In this document: positions 16,656-24,977 of the stretch, in pieces | How positions within the stretch are numbered: position 1 is the stretch's first letter | Layout: the number at the start of each line of letters is the position of its first letter | Assembly: GCA_964479595.1 (NCBI GenBank) | Contig: CAYZMU010000009.1 | Coordinates: 1 to 42,286, forward strand | Source of the DNA: Firm-04 sp964479595 | GTDB lineage: Bacteria > Bacillota > Clostridia > Oscillospirales > Ruminococcaceae | Direction of reading: 5' to 3' | DNA: 42,286 bases | The notes under the pieces: generated by a model | Databases searched by the model: none | The model's input: the letters and a program-made list of their open reading frames with translations, nothing else | What the model was told of the DNA's origin: nothing | Made by a program: the position numbers and the translations under genes

Positions 16656-18005
16656 ATGGAACAGAAGAAATATCTGAAATGGTATAACAAACTCGGCTAC
16701 GGCGTCGGCGATGTCGCGGGCAATGTGGTCTATGTCCTGCTCTCGTCCTTCGTCATGCTCTACCTCACCAATACGGTCGGGCTGCGCGCGGGGCTCTGCG
16801 GGACGCTGATTGCCGTTTCCAACCTGATAAACTGTATTCCGGATGTGTTTTTCGGCGCGTGGATTGACAAGACGCGAACCCGAATGGGCCGCGCGCGGCC
16901 GTGGATGCTCTTTTCCTATATCGGATGCGCCGTGACGCTTGTTGCCGTCTTCGCCATCCCCGAAAGTCTCGGCGACACCGCGAGCTACATCTGGTTTTTC
17001 CTGACCTATACGCTCCTCAACAGCACTTTTTATACCGCGAACAACATCGCCTATTCCTCGCTGACCTCGCTGGTCACCAAGAACAGCACGGAGCGGGTGC
17101 AGATGGGCTCTGTCCGCTATATCTTCGCCTTTTCCGCGAACCTCGCCATTCAGTCCCTGACGCTGCGGCTGGTCTCCGCCATGGGCGGCGGCGCGGCGGG
17201 TTGGCGCTCGGCGGCGTTTCTCTTCGCGGTTGTGGGGCTTGCCGCCAACACGATTTCCGTTTTCTCCGTCCGCGAGCTGCCCGAGAGCGAACTCACGGGA
17301 GACGTATCCGGCGGCGGGGAGAAATATAAACTTTCCGAGGCGGTAAAACTACTGCTTCACAACAAGTATTACCTGCTCATCTTCGGCGCGCAGATTCTCC
17401 AGCAGGTCTACAGCGCGATGTTAAACGCCGGGGTCTATTTCATGACCTACGTGCTGCGGGACGAGAATCTTTTCGGCGTTTTTTCGTGGTTTGTGAATAT
17501 CCCGCTCATGCTGACGCTTCTCGTGACGCCGGCGCTGACGCGGCGTTTCGGGGGAATGTACCGCCTCAACAAGTGGAGCTATTTCCTCGCTACCCTCGCG
17601 CGGGCGGGCGTGGCTGTCGCGGGCTATCTGGGCAGCGTGCCGCTCATGCTGGTCTTCAGCGCGGCGGCGGCGGCGTGTCAGGCGCCGTGGCAGGGCGACA
17701 TGAACGCGGTTATCTCCAACTGCTCCGAATATACCTTCCGTACTTCCGGCAAAAGGCTTGACGGCATCATGTTTTCCTGCGTGTCGCTCGGGATAAAGCT
17801 CGGCGGCGGCATCGGCACGGCACTCGCGGGCTGGCTGCTGGAGTGGAGCGGCTATGTGGGCACCGCCGAGGTCCAGCCCGAATCCTGTATCCAGATGCTC
17901 CACGTCATGTACCTGATTCTTCCCGTGATTCTCGACGCGCTTATCGCGTGGCTGCTCTCCAGGATGAAAATCGAGGACGCGCTCAAATCCCTGCCGCGGG
18001 CTTAA
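16656..18005 (+). CDS. GPH-family sugar:cation symporter (MFS)
   Basis: A 449-aa polytopic membrane transporter of the glycoside-pentoside-hexuronide:cation symporter family (MelB/XynP/YicJ-like). These import sugars or oligosaccharides with Na+ or H+. Family marks are the N-terminal KLGYGVGDVAGNVVYVLL, DVFFGAWIDKTRTRMGRARPW after the second helix, and the long cytoplasmic loop between the two six-helix halves (~215-235). The substrate cannot be told from sequence. The start at 16656 has AAAGGG upstream; an earlier in-frame ATG lies in the divergent lipoprotein's leader. A bidirectional terminator follows. Confidence 0.9.
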   Translation: MEQKKYLKWYNKLGYGVGDVAGNVVYVLLSSFVMLYLTNTVGLRAGLCGTLIAVSNLINCIPDVFFGAWIDKTRTRMGRARPWMLFSYIGCAVTLVAVFAIPESLGDTASYIWFFLTYTLLNSTFYTANNIAYSSLTSLVTKNSTERVQMGSVRYIFAFSANLAIQSLTLRLVSAMGGGAAGWRSAAFLFAVVGLAANTISVFSVRELPESELTGDVSGGGEKYKLSEAVKLLLHNKYYLLIFGAQILQQVYSAMLNAGVYFMTYVLRDENLFGVFSWFVNIPLMLTLLVTPALTRRFGGMYRLNKWSYFLATLARAGVAVAGYLGSVPLMLVFSAAAAACQAPWQGDMNAVISNCSEYTFRTSGKRLDGIMFSCVSLGIKLGGGIGTALAGWLLEWSGYVGTAEVQPESCIQMLHVMYLILPVILDALIAWLLSRMKIEDALKSLPRA

Positions 18006-18017
18006 AACAAGTATCAA

Positions 18018-18046
18018 AAATCTCCCCGTCAGCGGCGGGGAGATTT
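18018..18046. terminator. bidirectional terminator between symporter and kinase genes
   Basis: AAATCTCCCCG and CGGGGAGATTT form an 11-bp perfect stem around a 7-base loop, with an A run before and a T run after. It serves convergent genes. Confidence 0.88.
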
Positions 18047-18050
18047 TGTC

Positions 18051-18809
18051 TCAGGAGTAGTCCACCACATTGACCCAGCGCGAGAGCAGTTCAAACTCCT
18101 CCTCGCTGTTTTCCTTCACGGACTGCGAGGCGGCGACAATCGGCATCCAGCTTTGCACATACTGCAGCGCCGTGTCGCTCATCTTGCAGAAAAGTGTCAG
18201 ATATTTCTTCGCCAAATCCTGCTGGTTGTTGAGCATCAGATAGAGGTAGGTCCGCGCGACATCCGCTGAGGCGTTGCCCTGCGTGGCGTGCGCCCAGTCG
18301 ATGATGTAGGGCTTCCCCTCCGGGGTGACAATCACGTTGGAGGGATTGAAATCCCCGTGGCAGACTTTCTTGTGCTTGGGCATCCCTTCCAGCCGCGTGT
18401 GCAGTTCAAAGCGAATCGTCGCCTCAAACTTGCTGTCGCTTATCTTGCGGTGCATCTTGTCCTTGAGCTTTGTCAGCAGCGGCGCGCGCTTTTCGTGAAT
18501 CTCCATCTGCAGCTCCACAAACCACCGCAGATATTCGTCTTCCTTGTCGGGGTTTTCGTCCATCAGCTGCTGCAGCGTCTTCCCGGGAATGTAGTCCGAA
18601 CGGATTGCCCACTGCCCGTCAATCTTGAACACCTCGAGAATACGGGGAATGTTGAGCCCTGTCTCCTCCACCCGCGCCTGATTGAGCGCCTCATTGAGCA
18701 CGGACGCCTTGGAATAATCGGAGTTAAACACCTTGAGCACGGTATCGTCCTCGCGGTAGACGACTTTTGTCGGCCGCACGGCGATGATTTGGTCTTCCTG
18801 CAATGCCAT
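18051..18809 (-). CDS. APH/choline-kinase-fold phosphotransferase
   Basis: A 252-aa cytoplasmic small-molecule kinase of the aminoglycoside phosphotransferase superfamily. It has the Brenner-type catalytic motif HGDFNPSNVIV and the metal-binding IIDWAHA. The N-lobe has a VLKVF lysine strand. These proteins phosphorylate hydroxyls of antibiotics, choline, homoserine or sugars; nothing points to antibiotic resistance here. The start at 18809 has AAGGGGGAA upstream and lies 18 nt after the adhE stop, so it is the last gene of the oad-adhE operon. Its role alongside AdhE is unknown. Confidence 0.85.
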   Translation of the reverse strand: MALQEDQIIAVRPTKVVYREDDTVLKVFNSDYSKASVLNEALNQARVEETGLNIPRILEVFKIDGQWAIRSDYIPGKTLQQLMDENPDKEDEYLRWFVELQMEIHEKRAPLLTKLKDKMHRKISDSKFEATIRFELHTRLEGMPKHKKVCHGDFNPSNVIVTPEGKPYIIDWAHATQGNASADVARTYLYLMLNNQQDLAKKYLTLFCKMSDTALQYVQSWMPIVAASQSVKENSEEEFELLSRWVNVVDYS

Positions 18810-18827
18810 CTTTGTTCCCCCTTCGGT

Positions 18828-21443
18828 TCAGACCGTCCGGTCGTTTTCGCCGTAATAGGCGTTTAAGTACATCTGCTTTATCTCGGCAATCAGCGGGTAG
18901 CGCGGGTTCGCGCCCGTGCACTGGTCGTCAAAGGCGAGCTCGGACATCTCGTCCAGCCGCGCGAGGAAATCCTCCTCCTTGACGCCGAATTCCCGGATGC
19001 TCGCGGGAATGCCGATTTTCGCCTTGAGCTCATTGAGCTTGGCAATCAGCCCCTCGACTTTCTCCGCGTCGTCCTTGCCCTCGATTCCCACCGCCTGCGC
19101 GATTTCGGCGTAGCGCGCGCGGGTGTGCGGGTGCGTGTACTGCGGGAAGGTGCCCATCTTGGTCGGCACATCCACGCAATTGAAGCGGATGACCTGTTCA
19201 AGCAGCAGCGCGTTCGCCACGCCGTGCGGGACATGGTGGAAGGCGCCGAGTTTGTGCGCCATGGAGTGGCAGACCCCGAGGAAAGCGTTCGCGAACGCCA
19301 TGCCCGCCATCGTCGCGGCGTGCGCCATCTTTTCGCGGGCCTCCGGGTCGTTGGGACCGTTGTCATAGGCGCGCGGCAGATACTCAAAGACCAGCTTGAG
19401 CGCTCTCTGCGCCAGCCCGTCGGTGAAGTCTGTCGCCATCATGGAGGCGTACGCTTCCAGCGCGTGGGTCGCGACGTCAATGCCCGAGGCGGAGGTGAGC
19501 CCCTTGGGCGCGTTCATCATCATGTCCGCGTCCACAATTGCCATATTCGGCAGCAGTTCGTAGTCCGCGAGCGGATACTTCACGCCCTTGCTCTCGTCCG
19601 TAATCACCGCGAACGGCGTGACTTCCGAGCCTGTCCCGGCGGATGTCGGAATCGCGACAAAATACGCTTTCTCTCCCATCTTCGGGAAGGTGTAGATGCG
19701 CTTGCGGATATCCGAGAAACGCATCGCCATATCTTCAAACGGCGTATCGGGATGTTCGTAGAGCACCCACATGATCTTCGCGGCGTCCATCGCGGAGCCG
19801 CCGCCTATCGCCACAATGCAGTCAGGCTCGAAAGCCGCCATCGCCGCGGCGCCCTTGCGCGCGGAACTGAGCGTCGGGTCCGGCTCGACCTCAAAGAAAC
19901 TCGTGTGCTCAATGCCCATCTCGTCGAGTTTTTTGGTGACGGGCGCGGTGTAGCCGTTCTTGAACAGGAAGCTGTCCGTGACGATAAACACGCGCTTTTT
20001 ATGCATTTGGGTCCCCAGCTCGTCCAGCGCGACGGGCAGGCAGCCCTTCTTCATATAGACTCTTTCCGGCACACGGAACCAGAGCATATTCTCTCTCCTT
20101 TCGGCAACGGTCTTGATGTTGAGCAGATGCTTGACACCGACATTTTCGCTGACGGAATTTCCGCCCCACGAGCCGCAGCCCAGCGTAAGGGAGGGGGTCA
20201 GATCGAAATTGTAGAGGTCTCCGATGCCGCCCTGCGAGGAGGGAGTGTTGACGAGGATACGGCAGGTCTTCATCCGTGCCGCGAAGGTGTCAATCTTTTC
20301 GCGCTGTGTCACCGTGTTGAGGTAGACAGACGCGGTGTGTCCGAAGCCGCCGTCGGCGATGAGACGCTCCGCCTTCGCGAGCGCGTCCTCAAAGTCCTTC
20401 GCGCGGTACATGGCGAGTACGGGGGAGAGTTTCTCATGCGCGAATTCCTCCGTGATGTCCACACTCTCGACCTCGCCTATCAGAATCTTGGTGTTCTGGG
20501 GCACTTCCACGCCCGAAAGCTTCGCAATGGTCACGGCGCTCTGCCCCACAATCTTGGCATTGAGCGAGCCGTTGATGATGATGGTCTGCCGGACTAAATC
20601 CGTCTCCTGCGGGGAGAGGAAATAGCACCCGCGCGCGGCGAATTCCGCCTTGACCGCCTCGTAAACGCCGTCCAGCACGATAACGGACTGTTCCGACGCG
20701 CAGATCATGCCGTTGTCGAAACTCTTGGAGTGGATAATGGAGTTTACCGCGAGCACCACGTCCGCGCTGTCGTCAATGATGGCGGGGGTGTTGCCCGCGC
20801 CGACGCCGAGAGCGGGCTTGCCGCTGGAGTAGGCCGCCTTGACCATACCCGGGCCGCCTGTCGCGAGGATGATGTCCGCTTCCTTCATCACCGTGTTCGT
20901 CATGTCCAGAGAGGGCTTGTCAATCCAGCCGATGACACCCTCCGGTGCGCCCGCCGCGTACGCCGCCTCCGCCACAATCTTCGCCGCCGCGATGGTGGAT
21001 TCCTTCGCGCGCGGGTGCGGGGAGATGATGATGCCGTTGCGGGTCTTGAGGGTAATGAGCGTCTTGAAAATCGCCGTGGAGGTGGGGTTGGTCGTGGGAA
21101 TCACCGCCGCGATAACGCCGATTGGCTCCGCCACGCGCATGGTCCCGAACGCCTCGTCGCGCTCGATGACGCCGCAGGTCTTGGTGTTTTTATAGGCGTT
21201 GTAGATGTATTCCGAGGCAAAGTGGTTCTTGATGACCTTGTCCTCCACCACACCCATGCCCGTCTCCTCAACGGCCATCTTCGCGAGCGGAATGCGCGCC
21301 TGATTCGCCGCCGTCGCCGCCGCGCGGAAAATTTCGTCCACCTTTTCCTGAGAAAAAGTCGCGAATTCCGCCTGTGCCTTGCGCACACGCCGCAGCAGCT
21401 GTTCGAGTTCCTCCACGGTTTCCACGCTAGGATATTCCTTCAT
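18828..21443 (-). CDS. adhE: bifunctional acetaldehyde-CoA/alcohol dehydrogenase
   Basis: An 871-aa two-domain enzyme that reduces acetyl-CoA to acetaldehyde and then ethanol with two NADH, the main ethanol route in fermenters; AdhE forms filaments called spirosomes. Residues ~1-440 are the CoA-acylating aldehyde dehydrogenase with nucleophile Cys248 (NGMICASEQS). Residues ~455-860 are the iron-dependent alcohol dehydrogenase with NAD motif GGGSAMDAAK and iron ligands in CHSMAHKLGAFHHVPHG. Length and motifs are complete. The start at 21443 has GGAGG 7 nt upstream. It follows oadB by 48 nt with no clear promoter, so it is probably co-transcribed with the decarboxylase membrane subunits. Confidence 0.97.
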   Translation of the reverse strand: MKEYPSVETVEELEQLLRRVRKAQAEFATFSQEKVDEIFRAAATAANQARIPLAKMAVEETGMGVVEDKVIKNHFASEYIYNAYKNTKTCGVIERDEAFGTMRVAEPIGVIAAVIPTTNPTSTAIFKTLITLKTRNGIIISPHPRAKESTIAAAKIVAEAAYAAGAPEGVIGWIDKPSLDMTNTVMKEADIILATGGPGMVKAAYSSGKPALGVGAGNTPAIIDDSADVVLAVNSIIHSKSFDNGMICASEQSVIVLDGVYEAVKAEFAARGCYFLSPQETDLVRQTIIINGSLNAKIVGQSAVTIAKLSGVEVPQNTKILIGEVESVDITEEFAHEKLSPVLAMYRAKDFEDALAKAERLIADGGFGHTASVYLNTVTQREKIDTFAARMKTCRILVNTPSSQGGIGDLYNFDLTPSLTLGCGSWGGNSVSENVGVKHLLNIKTVAERRENMLWFRVPERVYMKKGCLPVALDELGTQMHKKRVFIVTDSFLFKNGYTAPVTKKLDEMGIEHTSFFEVEPDPTLSSARKGAAAMAAFEPDCIVAIGGGSAMDAAKIMWVLYEHPDTPFEDMAMRFSDIRKRIYTFPKMGEKAYFVAIPTSAGTGSEVTPFAVITDESKGVKYPLADYELLPNMAIVDADMMMNAPKGLTSASGIDVATHALEAYASMMATDFTDGLAQRALKLVFEYLPRAYDNGPNDPEAREKMAHAATMAGMAFANAFLGVCHSMAHKLGAFHHVPHGVANALLLEQVIRFNCVDVPTKMGTFPQYTHPHTRARYAEIAQAVGIEGKDDAEKVEGLIAKLNELKAKIGIPASIREFGVKEEDFLARLDEMSELAFDDQCTGANPRYPLIAEIKQMYLNAYYGENDRTV

Positions 21444-21491
21444 TTCATAACCTCCAAAGTGATATTCGTCCGTAAAGACGGTTATCCTGTC

Positions 21492-22706
21492 TTATCCAAT
21501 CACGGAGAGCAGCACGCCCGCCGCCACGGCGGAACCGATAACGCCCGCGACATTCGGCCCCATCGCGTGCATCAGCAGGAAGTTCGTCGGGTCTGTCTCC
21601 GCGCCGACTTTCTGGGATATTCGCGCCGCCATAGGCACCGCCGAAACGCCGGCGGACCCGATAAGCGGATTGACCTTGCCCTTGGTAGCCCAGCACATAA
21701 TCTTTCCGAAGAGCACGCCGCAGGCGGTCCCGAGTGAGAACGCCACAACGCCCAGCACCATGACGCCTAAGAACTTGAAGTTGAGAATCTGGTCGGCTCT
21801 TGTGGTCGCGCCGACGGAAACCCCTAAGAAAATCGTGATAATGTTCATCAGCGCGTTCTGCGCCGTGTCAATCAGACGGGAGGCGACGCCGGATTCCTTG
21901 AGCAGGTTGCCGAACATCAGCATTCCGACCAGCGGCGCGGCGGAAGGCACGAGCAGCGAAACGATAATCGTGACCGCAATCGGGAAGACGATTTTCTCGG
22001 TCTTGGACACGGTGCGCAGCTGCTGCATTTTGATGGCGCGTTCCTTTTTCGTCGTCAGCAGCCGCATAATGGGAGGCTGCAGCACCGGCACGAGCGCCAT
22101 GTAGGTGTAGGCGGCAAGGGCGATGTTTCCCGTTGTGATGGACCCTCCGCCAGAAAGCAGCCTCGTGGCGACGTAAATGGCGGTAGGGCCGTCCGCGCCG
22201 CCGATGATGGCGATAGAGCCCGCTTCCGCCGCCGTAAAGCCCAGAAGCCCCGCGCAGATAAAGGTGAAGAAGATGCCGCCCTGCGCCGCCGCGCCCAGCA
22301 GAAAGCTCTTGGGGTTGGCAATCAGCGGCGAGAAATCGGTCATGCAGCCTATCCCCAGAAAGATAAGCGGCGGGTAAATCTGCAGCTTGACGCCCATGTA
22401 TAGAATATCCAGCAGCCCGCCGTCCCGCAGCACCGCTCCGTAGTCAATATGTCCCGCGGAGTCCAAGACCCAAAGCTCGGGGTGGTACATCTCCGCCATG
22501 GGGAGGTTCGTCAGCAGCATTCCGAACGAAATCGGCAGCAGCAGCAAGGGCTCGAAGTGTTTCGCGATAGCCAGATACATGAACACAAACGCCACGCCGA
22601 TCATGATGAGATTCTTCCAGCCGCCGTCTGTGAACAGCGCGTAGAAACCGCTGTCGCCAAGCAGCCCGCCGATCGTATTTTTAAAAAAATCCAGTATTCC
22701 GCTCAT
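21492..22706 (-). CDS. oadB: sodium ion-translocating decarboxylase, beta subunit
   Basis: A 404-aa integral membrane protein of the OadB/GcdB/MmdB family. It releases CO2 from carboxybiotin and exports Na+. It shows the conserved core motifs IIGGADGPTAIYVATRLL (with the essential Asp), NPLIGSAGVSAVPMAARISQ and HAMGPNVAGVIGSA, with about nine to eleven hydrophobic segments. Which acid is decarboxylated depends on the alpha subunit, which is not in the window. It follows the gamma subunit by ~30 nt and precedes adhE. Confidence 0.94.
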   Translation of the reverse strand: MSGILDFFKNTIGGLLGDSGFYALFTDGGWKNLIMIGVAFVFMYLAIAKHFEPLLLLPISFGMLLTNLPMAEMYHPELWVLDSAGHIDYGAVLRDGGLLDILYMGVKLQIYPPLIFLGIGCMTDFSPLIANPKSFLLGAAAQGGIFFTFICAGLLGFTAAEAGSIAIIGGADGPTAIYVATRLLSGGGSITTGNIALAAYTYMALVPVLQPPIMRLLTTKKERAIKMQQLRTVSKTEKIVFPIAVTIIVSLLVPSAAPLVGMLMFGNLLKESGVASRLIDTAQNALMNIITIFLGVSVGATTRADQILNFKFLGVMVLGVVAFSLGTACGVLFGKIMCWATKGKVNPLIGSAGVSAVPMAARISQKVGAETDPTNFLLMHAMGPNVAGVIGSAVAAGVLLSVIG

Positions 22707-22737
22707 AACGCAGTATCCTCAATTTCCAGATTTCACG

Positions 22738-23181
22738 TCAGAAAGGCCGCGTGCTGTCCGCGCGTCCGGCTCTTGACCAGACCTCGCGTCCGCTGACGGT
22801 CTGCCGCACCGAACGCACCCGGTACTGCCGCCCCTCGCTGTCTCCCATCGCGCAGACAGCGGCCATGATGGCGGCTATGATCTCCTCCTCGTCATCGCCG
22901 CTCTTGGCGGCCGCGGGAGCGGGCAGTTCGCGCTTGGCGGGGCGTACGGGCTTCGCGGTCTGCGTGACGGGCTCGGCGGGCGGCTTCTCATGTTTGGTTT
23001 TGCCGAGTGTCTTGTCGAAAATTCCGCCGGTGATGTAGAGAAACCCGATGAGAATCAGAAGCGCCGCGAACACCACGAGCAGCCCTACCAGCGTCATCGC
23101 GACGATTTCGGTGCCGGTCAGTTTATCTGTTCCGTTGATGATTTTCTCCGAAAGGAACAACAGCATTCGGGGATTGAGCAT
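22738..23181 (-). CDS. oadG: sodium pump decarboxylase, gamma subunit (OadG family)
   Basis: A 147-aa small membrane subunit. It has one N-terminal transmembrane helix (~28-50, MTLVGLLVVFAALLILIGFLY), a Pro/Ala/Lys-rich linker, and a C-terminal EEIIAAIMAAVCAM segment typical of OadG-type subunits that bridge the membrane pump and the soluble carboxyltransferase. The start at 23181 has AAAGGAGGAGG upstream. It is the first gene of the operon oadG-oadB-adhE-kinase. No biotin-carrier gene is present nearby. Confidence 0.88.
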   Translation of the reverse strand: MLNPRMLLFLSEKIINGTDKLTGTEIVAMTLVGLLVVFAALLILIGFLYITGGIFDKTLGKTKHEKPPAEPVTQTAKPVRPAKRELPAPAAAKSGDDEEEIIAAIMAAVCAMGDSEGRQYRVRSVRQTVSGREVWSRAGRADSTRPF

Positions 23182-23247
23182 GTGCAGACCTCCTCCTTTG
23201 AGAAAACGCGTCCGCGCGACACGGCGCGCGCGTCCCTATACTCTTCC

Positions 23248-23276
23248 ATTATACCCCATTTTCCCTGAAAAGGCAA
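23248..23276 (-). promoter_or_regulatory. sigma-A promoter of the oadG-oadB-adhE operon
   Basis: Minus strand: TTGCCT, a 17-bp spacer, then TATAAT, about 66 nt upstream of the oadG start. Confidence 0.75.
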
Positions 23277-23358
23277 GACCTTGAGGCGAAAATTTTGAGA
23301 TTTCGTGAAAACGGCGCTGTTCCGGATTCTTCCGAAGCCGCCCCACGCCCCAAAAGTC

Positions 23359-23387
23359 TTGACAAACGCCTGAAAATATGGCAAAAT
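23359..23387 (+). promoter_or_regulatory. sigma-A promoter of the GNAT gene
   Basis: TTGACA, a 17-bp spacer ending TGG, then CAAAAT. The -35 is consensus, the -10 is weak but extended. It lies ~32 nt upstream of the start codon. Confidence 0.72.
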
Positions 23388-23419
23388 AAAAAGCAGACCT
23401 CAGGAAAGGAGGCGCTTTC

Positions 23420-23860
23420 ATGGAAATTTTGCGCGCCGACACGCTGCCGCTGCGCGCGGGGGCTTACTATGTCAGGATTCAGGCGATGGCGCGAAAGCAT
23501 CAGATAAGCCTTGAGGAGGAATTTGACGCGCACGACACCCCCGACACGAAATACATCCTCGCGAGAGACGATTACCTGCCCGTGGCGACCGCCAGACTCT
23601 ATCCGCCCGACCCCGCGTCCAAAGCGGAAATCATACTCGGGCGCGTGGTCGTGCTGGGCGAATACCGCCGCAAGGGGCTGGGCACCCGTGTCATGCTCGC
23701 GGCGGAGCAATGGGCGAAAGAACTCGGGTATGCCGCGGCGGTTGTGGACGCGCGGGAGAATAAGCTCGCCTTCTACGAGAATCTCGGCTACCGCCCCGTC
23801 GCGGAGGAGCCCGTACAGAGCGGCACTTTCACCTGCGTGCGCATGAAAAAACTCCTCTGA
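23420..23860 (+). CDS. GNAT family N-acetyltransferase
   Basis: A 146-aa acetyl-CoA-dependent acetyltransferase. The acetyl-CoA binding motif is VVVLGEYRRKGLGTRVMLAAEQWA (R-x-x-G-x-G/A present), followed by the ENKLAFYENLGYRPV segment typical of the family's C-terminal half. The acceptor is unknown. The start at 23420 has AAAGGAGG upstream. It stands alone on the plus strand between the oad operon and whiA. Confidence 0.9.
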   Translation: MEILRADTLPLRAGAYYVRIQAMARKHQISLEEEFDAHDTPDTKYILARDDYLPVATARLYPPDPASKAEIILGRVVVLGEYRRKGLGTRVMLAAEQWAKELGYAAAVVDARENKLAFYENLGYRPVAEEPVQSGTFTCVRMKKLL

Positions 23861-23890
23861 AAATTTTTTCGGAAAATTTTTCCGATTTGC

Positions 23891-23920
23891 TGTAACCTTT
23901 TGTTCCCGAAAGCGGTCTAT
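23891..23920 (+). promoter_or_regulatory. candidate ECF-sigma-type promoter
   Basis: TGTAAC (23891-23896), 16 bp, then CGGTCTAT (23913-23920). This resembles the AAC-type -35 and CGTC-type -10 of ECF sigma factors rather than sigma-A boxes. The -10 overlaps a perfect 12-bp palindrome, GTCTATATAGAC (23915-23926). No ECF sigma gene is in the window. The match is by eye and tentative. Confidence 0.4.
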
Positions 23921-23923
23921 ATA

Positions 23924-24048
23924 GACAGAGGGGTTCGTAATCATCCCTCTTCCACTTCCCACATTCGATTACAAGGTCATTCTTCCTTCCACTTCTCGGG
24001 CACATTCCTCTCTCCTTTCGGGCTTAGAGAGGATTGTGCTCCTTTTTT
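23924..24048 (+). ncRNA. candidate ~120-nt small RNA
   Basis: The stretch between the possible ECF promoter and the whiA stop has no coding frame with a ribosome site but has RNA-like order. A 5' hairpin AGAGGG/CCCTCT (23927-23950) is followed by a long C/U-rich single-stranded part with the repeated block CTTCCACTTC (23949-23966 and 23986-24007, imperfect), then a strong terminator. C/U-rich stretches such as CTTCCTTCC could pair with Shine-Dalgarno sequences. Alternatively it is only the 3' UTR of the GNAT mRNA. No family was recognised. Confidence 0.4.
23998..24048 (+). terminator. rho-independent terminator (GNAT gene or small RNA)
   Basis: The arms 23998-24013 and 24026-24041 pair at 15 of 16 positions (one G-U, one T-T mismatch) around a 12-base loop, followed by CTTTTTTG. 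The U tract exists only on the plus strand, so it is not a whiA terminator. Confidence 0.82.
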
Positions 24049-24053
24049 GTCTC

Positions 24054-24962
24054 TCAGCGCAGTTTCTCGGCAATTTCCGCGATTCTGCGCAGCCGGTGGT
24101 AGACTCCCGAGCGCGAAAGCGGCGGGCTGCACATCGCGCCTAAATCCCGAAGATTCGCCTGCGGCTCCTCAAGACGCGCGCGCGCCACTTCCCGCAGTTC
24201 CTCCGGCAGGTTCGAAAGCCCCATCTTCCGCTCGATAAGCTCGATATCCCGCACCTGCCGCGCCCCCGCCTCCACGGTCTTGTCGATGTTGGCGAGGTCG
24301 CAGTTCGTGCCGCGGTTGGTTTTGCTGCGAAAGCTGCGGTAGACCTGCTGCTCCACCAGTTCCAGCGTGGCGTTGGGCGCGCCGAAATACGCCAGCGCGT
24401 CCCCGATTTGCTCGTTCTGCTTGAGATACAGCACGGTCTCGTTCTTGCGCGCCACGGTCTTTACGGGAATCGGTGTGGCGGCGCCGCGCAGCATCTGCGC
24501 GAGTCTGAGCGCGAACGCGGCGTCCCCCAGCGCGATTTCGAGGTGAAAGCCCCGCTGCGGGTCCGTGACGCTCCCCGCCTGCACAAAGCAGCCCGCCGCG
24601 AGCGGCTGCAGCGCCCCCGAACCGTAATAGTCAAGCGCCGCCTGACGGTTTTGCGGGTCCGTTTTCAGCGCGCGGAGCAGCCGTGCGCACGCCTCGCCGC
24701 CCAGCCGAAATTCCCAGATGGGCTGTTTGCGCGCGCGGGTGCGGTAGAGCGTGTCGTATTCGTTTTCCGTGCCGGGCGCGGCCGCGGCGAGGAGTTTGGG
24801 CAGGAGCGCGGCGAACGCGTCGGAAGTGGTCCTCAGCACCGTTTCTTCCCTGCCAAGCCCTCTCGCGGCGAGCAGAACCCCCGCCAGAAACGCCCTGCGC
24901 TGTGCCTTGTGCCGCACATTGGCGCAGATTTCCTCTTTCGCCCGCGCGCAGAACGACAGCAT
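24054..24962 (-). CDS. whiA: DNA-binding protein WhiA
   Basis: A 302-aa WhiA protein: an N-terminal homing-endonuclease-like (LAGLIDADG-derived) fold without catalytic function and a C-terminal helix-turn-helix. It acts in cell division or chromosome segregation in Firmicutes and in sporulation control in actinobacteria. Typical segments are the N-terminal MLSFCARAKEEI, CFVQAGSVTDPQRGFHLEI, NEQIGDALAYFGA, NRGTNCDLANIDKTV, and the C-terminal LRDLGAMCSPPLSRSGVYHRLRRI. It ends the minus-strand run that starts at polC. The start at 24962 has AGAGGGGGA upstream, 15 nt after the aminopeptidase stop. Confidence 0.93.
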   Translation of the reverse strand: MLSFCARAKEEICANVRHKAQRRAFLAGVLLAARGLGREETVLRTTSDAFAALLPKLLAAAAPGTENEYDTLYRTRARKQPIWEFRLGGEACARLLRALKTDPQNRQAALDYYGSGALQPLAAGCFVQAGSVTDPQRGFHLEIALGDAAFALRLAQMLRGAATPIPVKTVARKNETVLYLKQNEQIGDALAYFGAPNATLELVEQQVYRSFRSKTNRGTNCDLANIDKTVEAGARQVRDIELIERKMGLSNLPEELREVARARLEEPQANLRDLGAMCSPPLSRSGVYHRLRRIAEIAEKLR

Positions 24963-24977
24963 GGCGCTCTCCCCCTC

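Noticed and set aside
18051..18809. Antibiotic-resistance aminoglycoside phosphotransferase
   Set aside because: The fold and HGDFNPSN motif are shared by many small-molecule kinases, and its operon context (adhE) does not suggest resistance.
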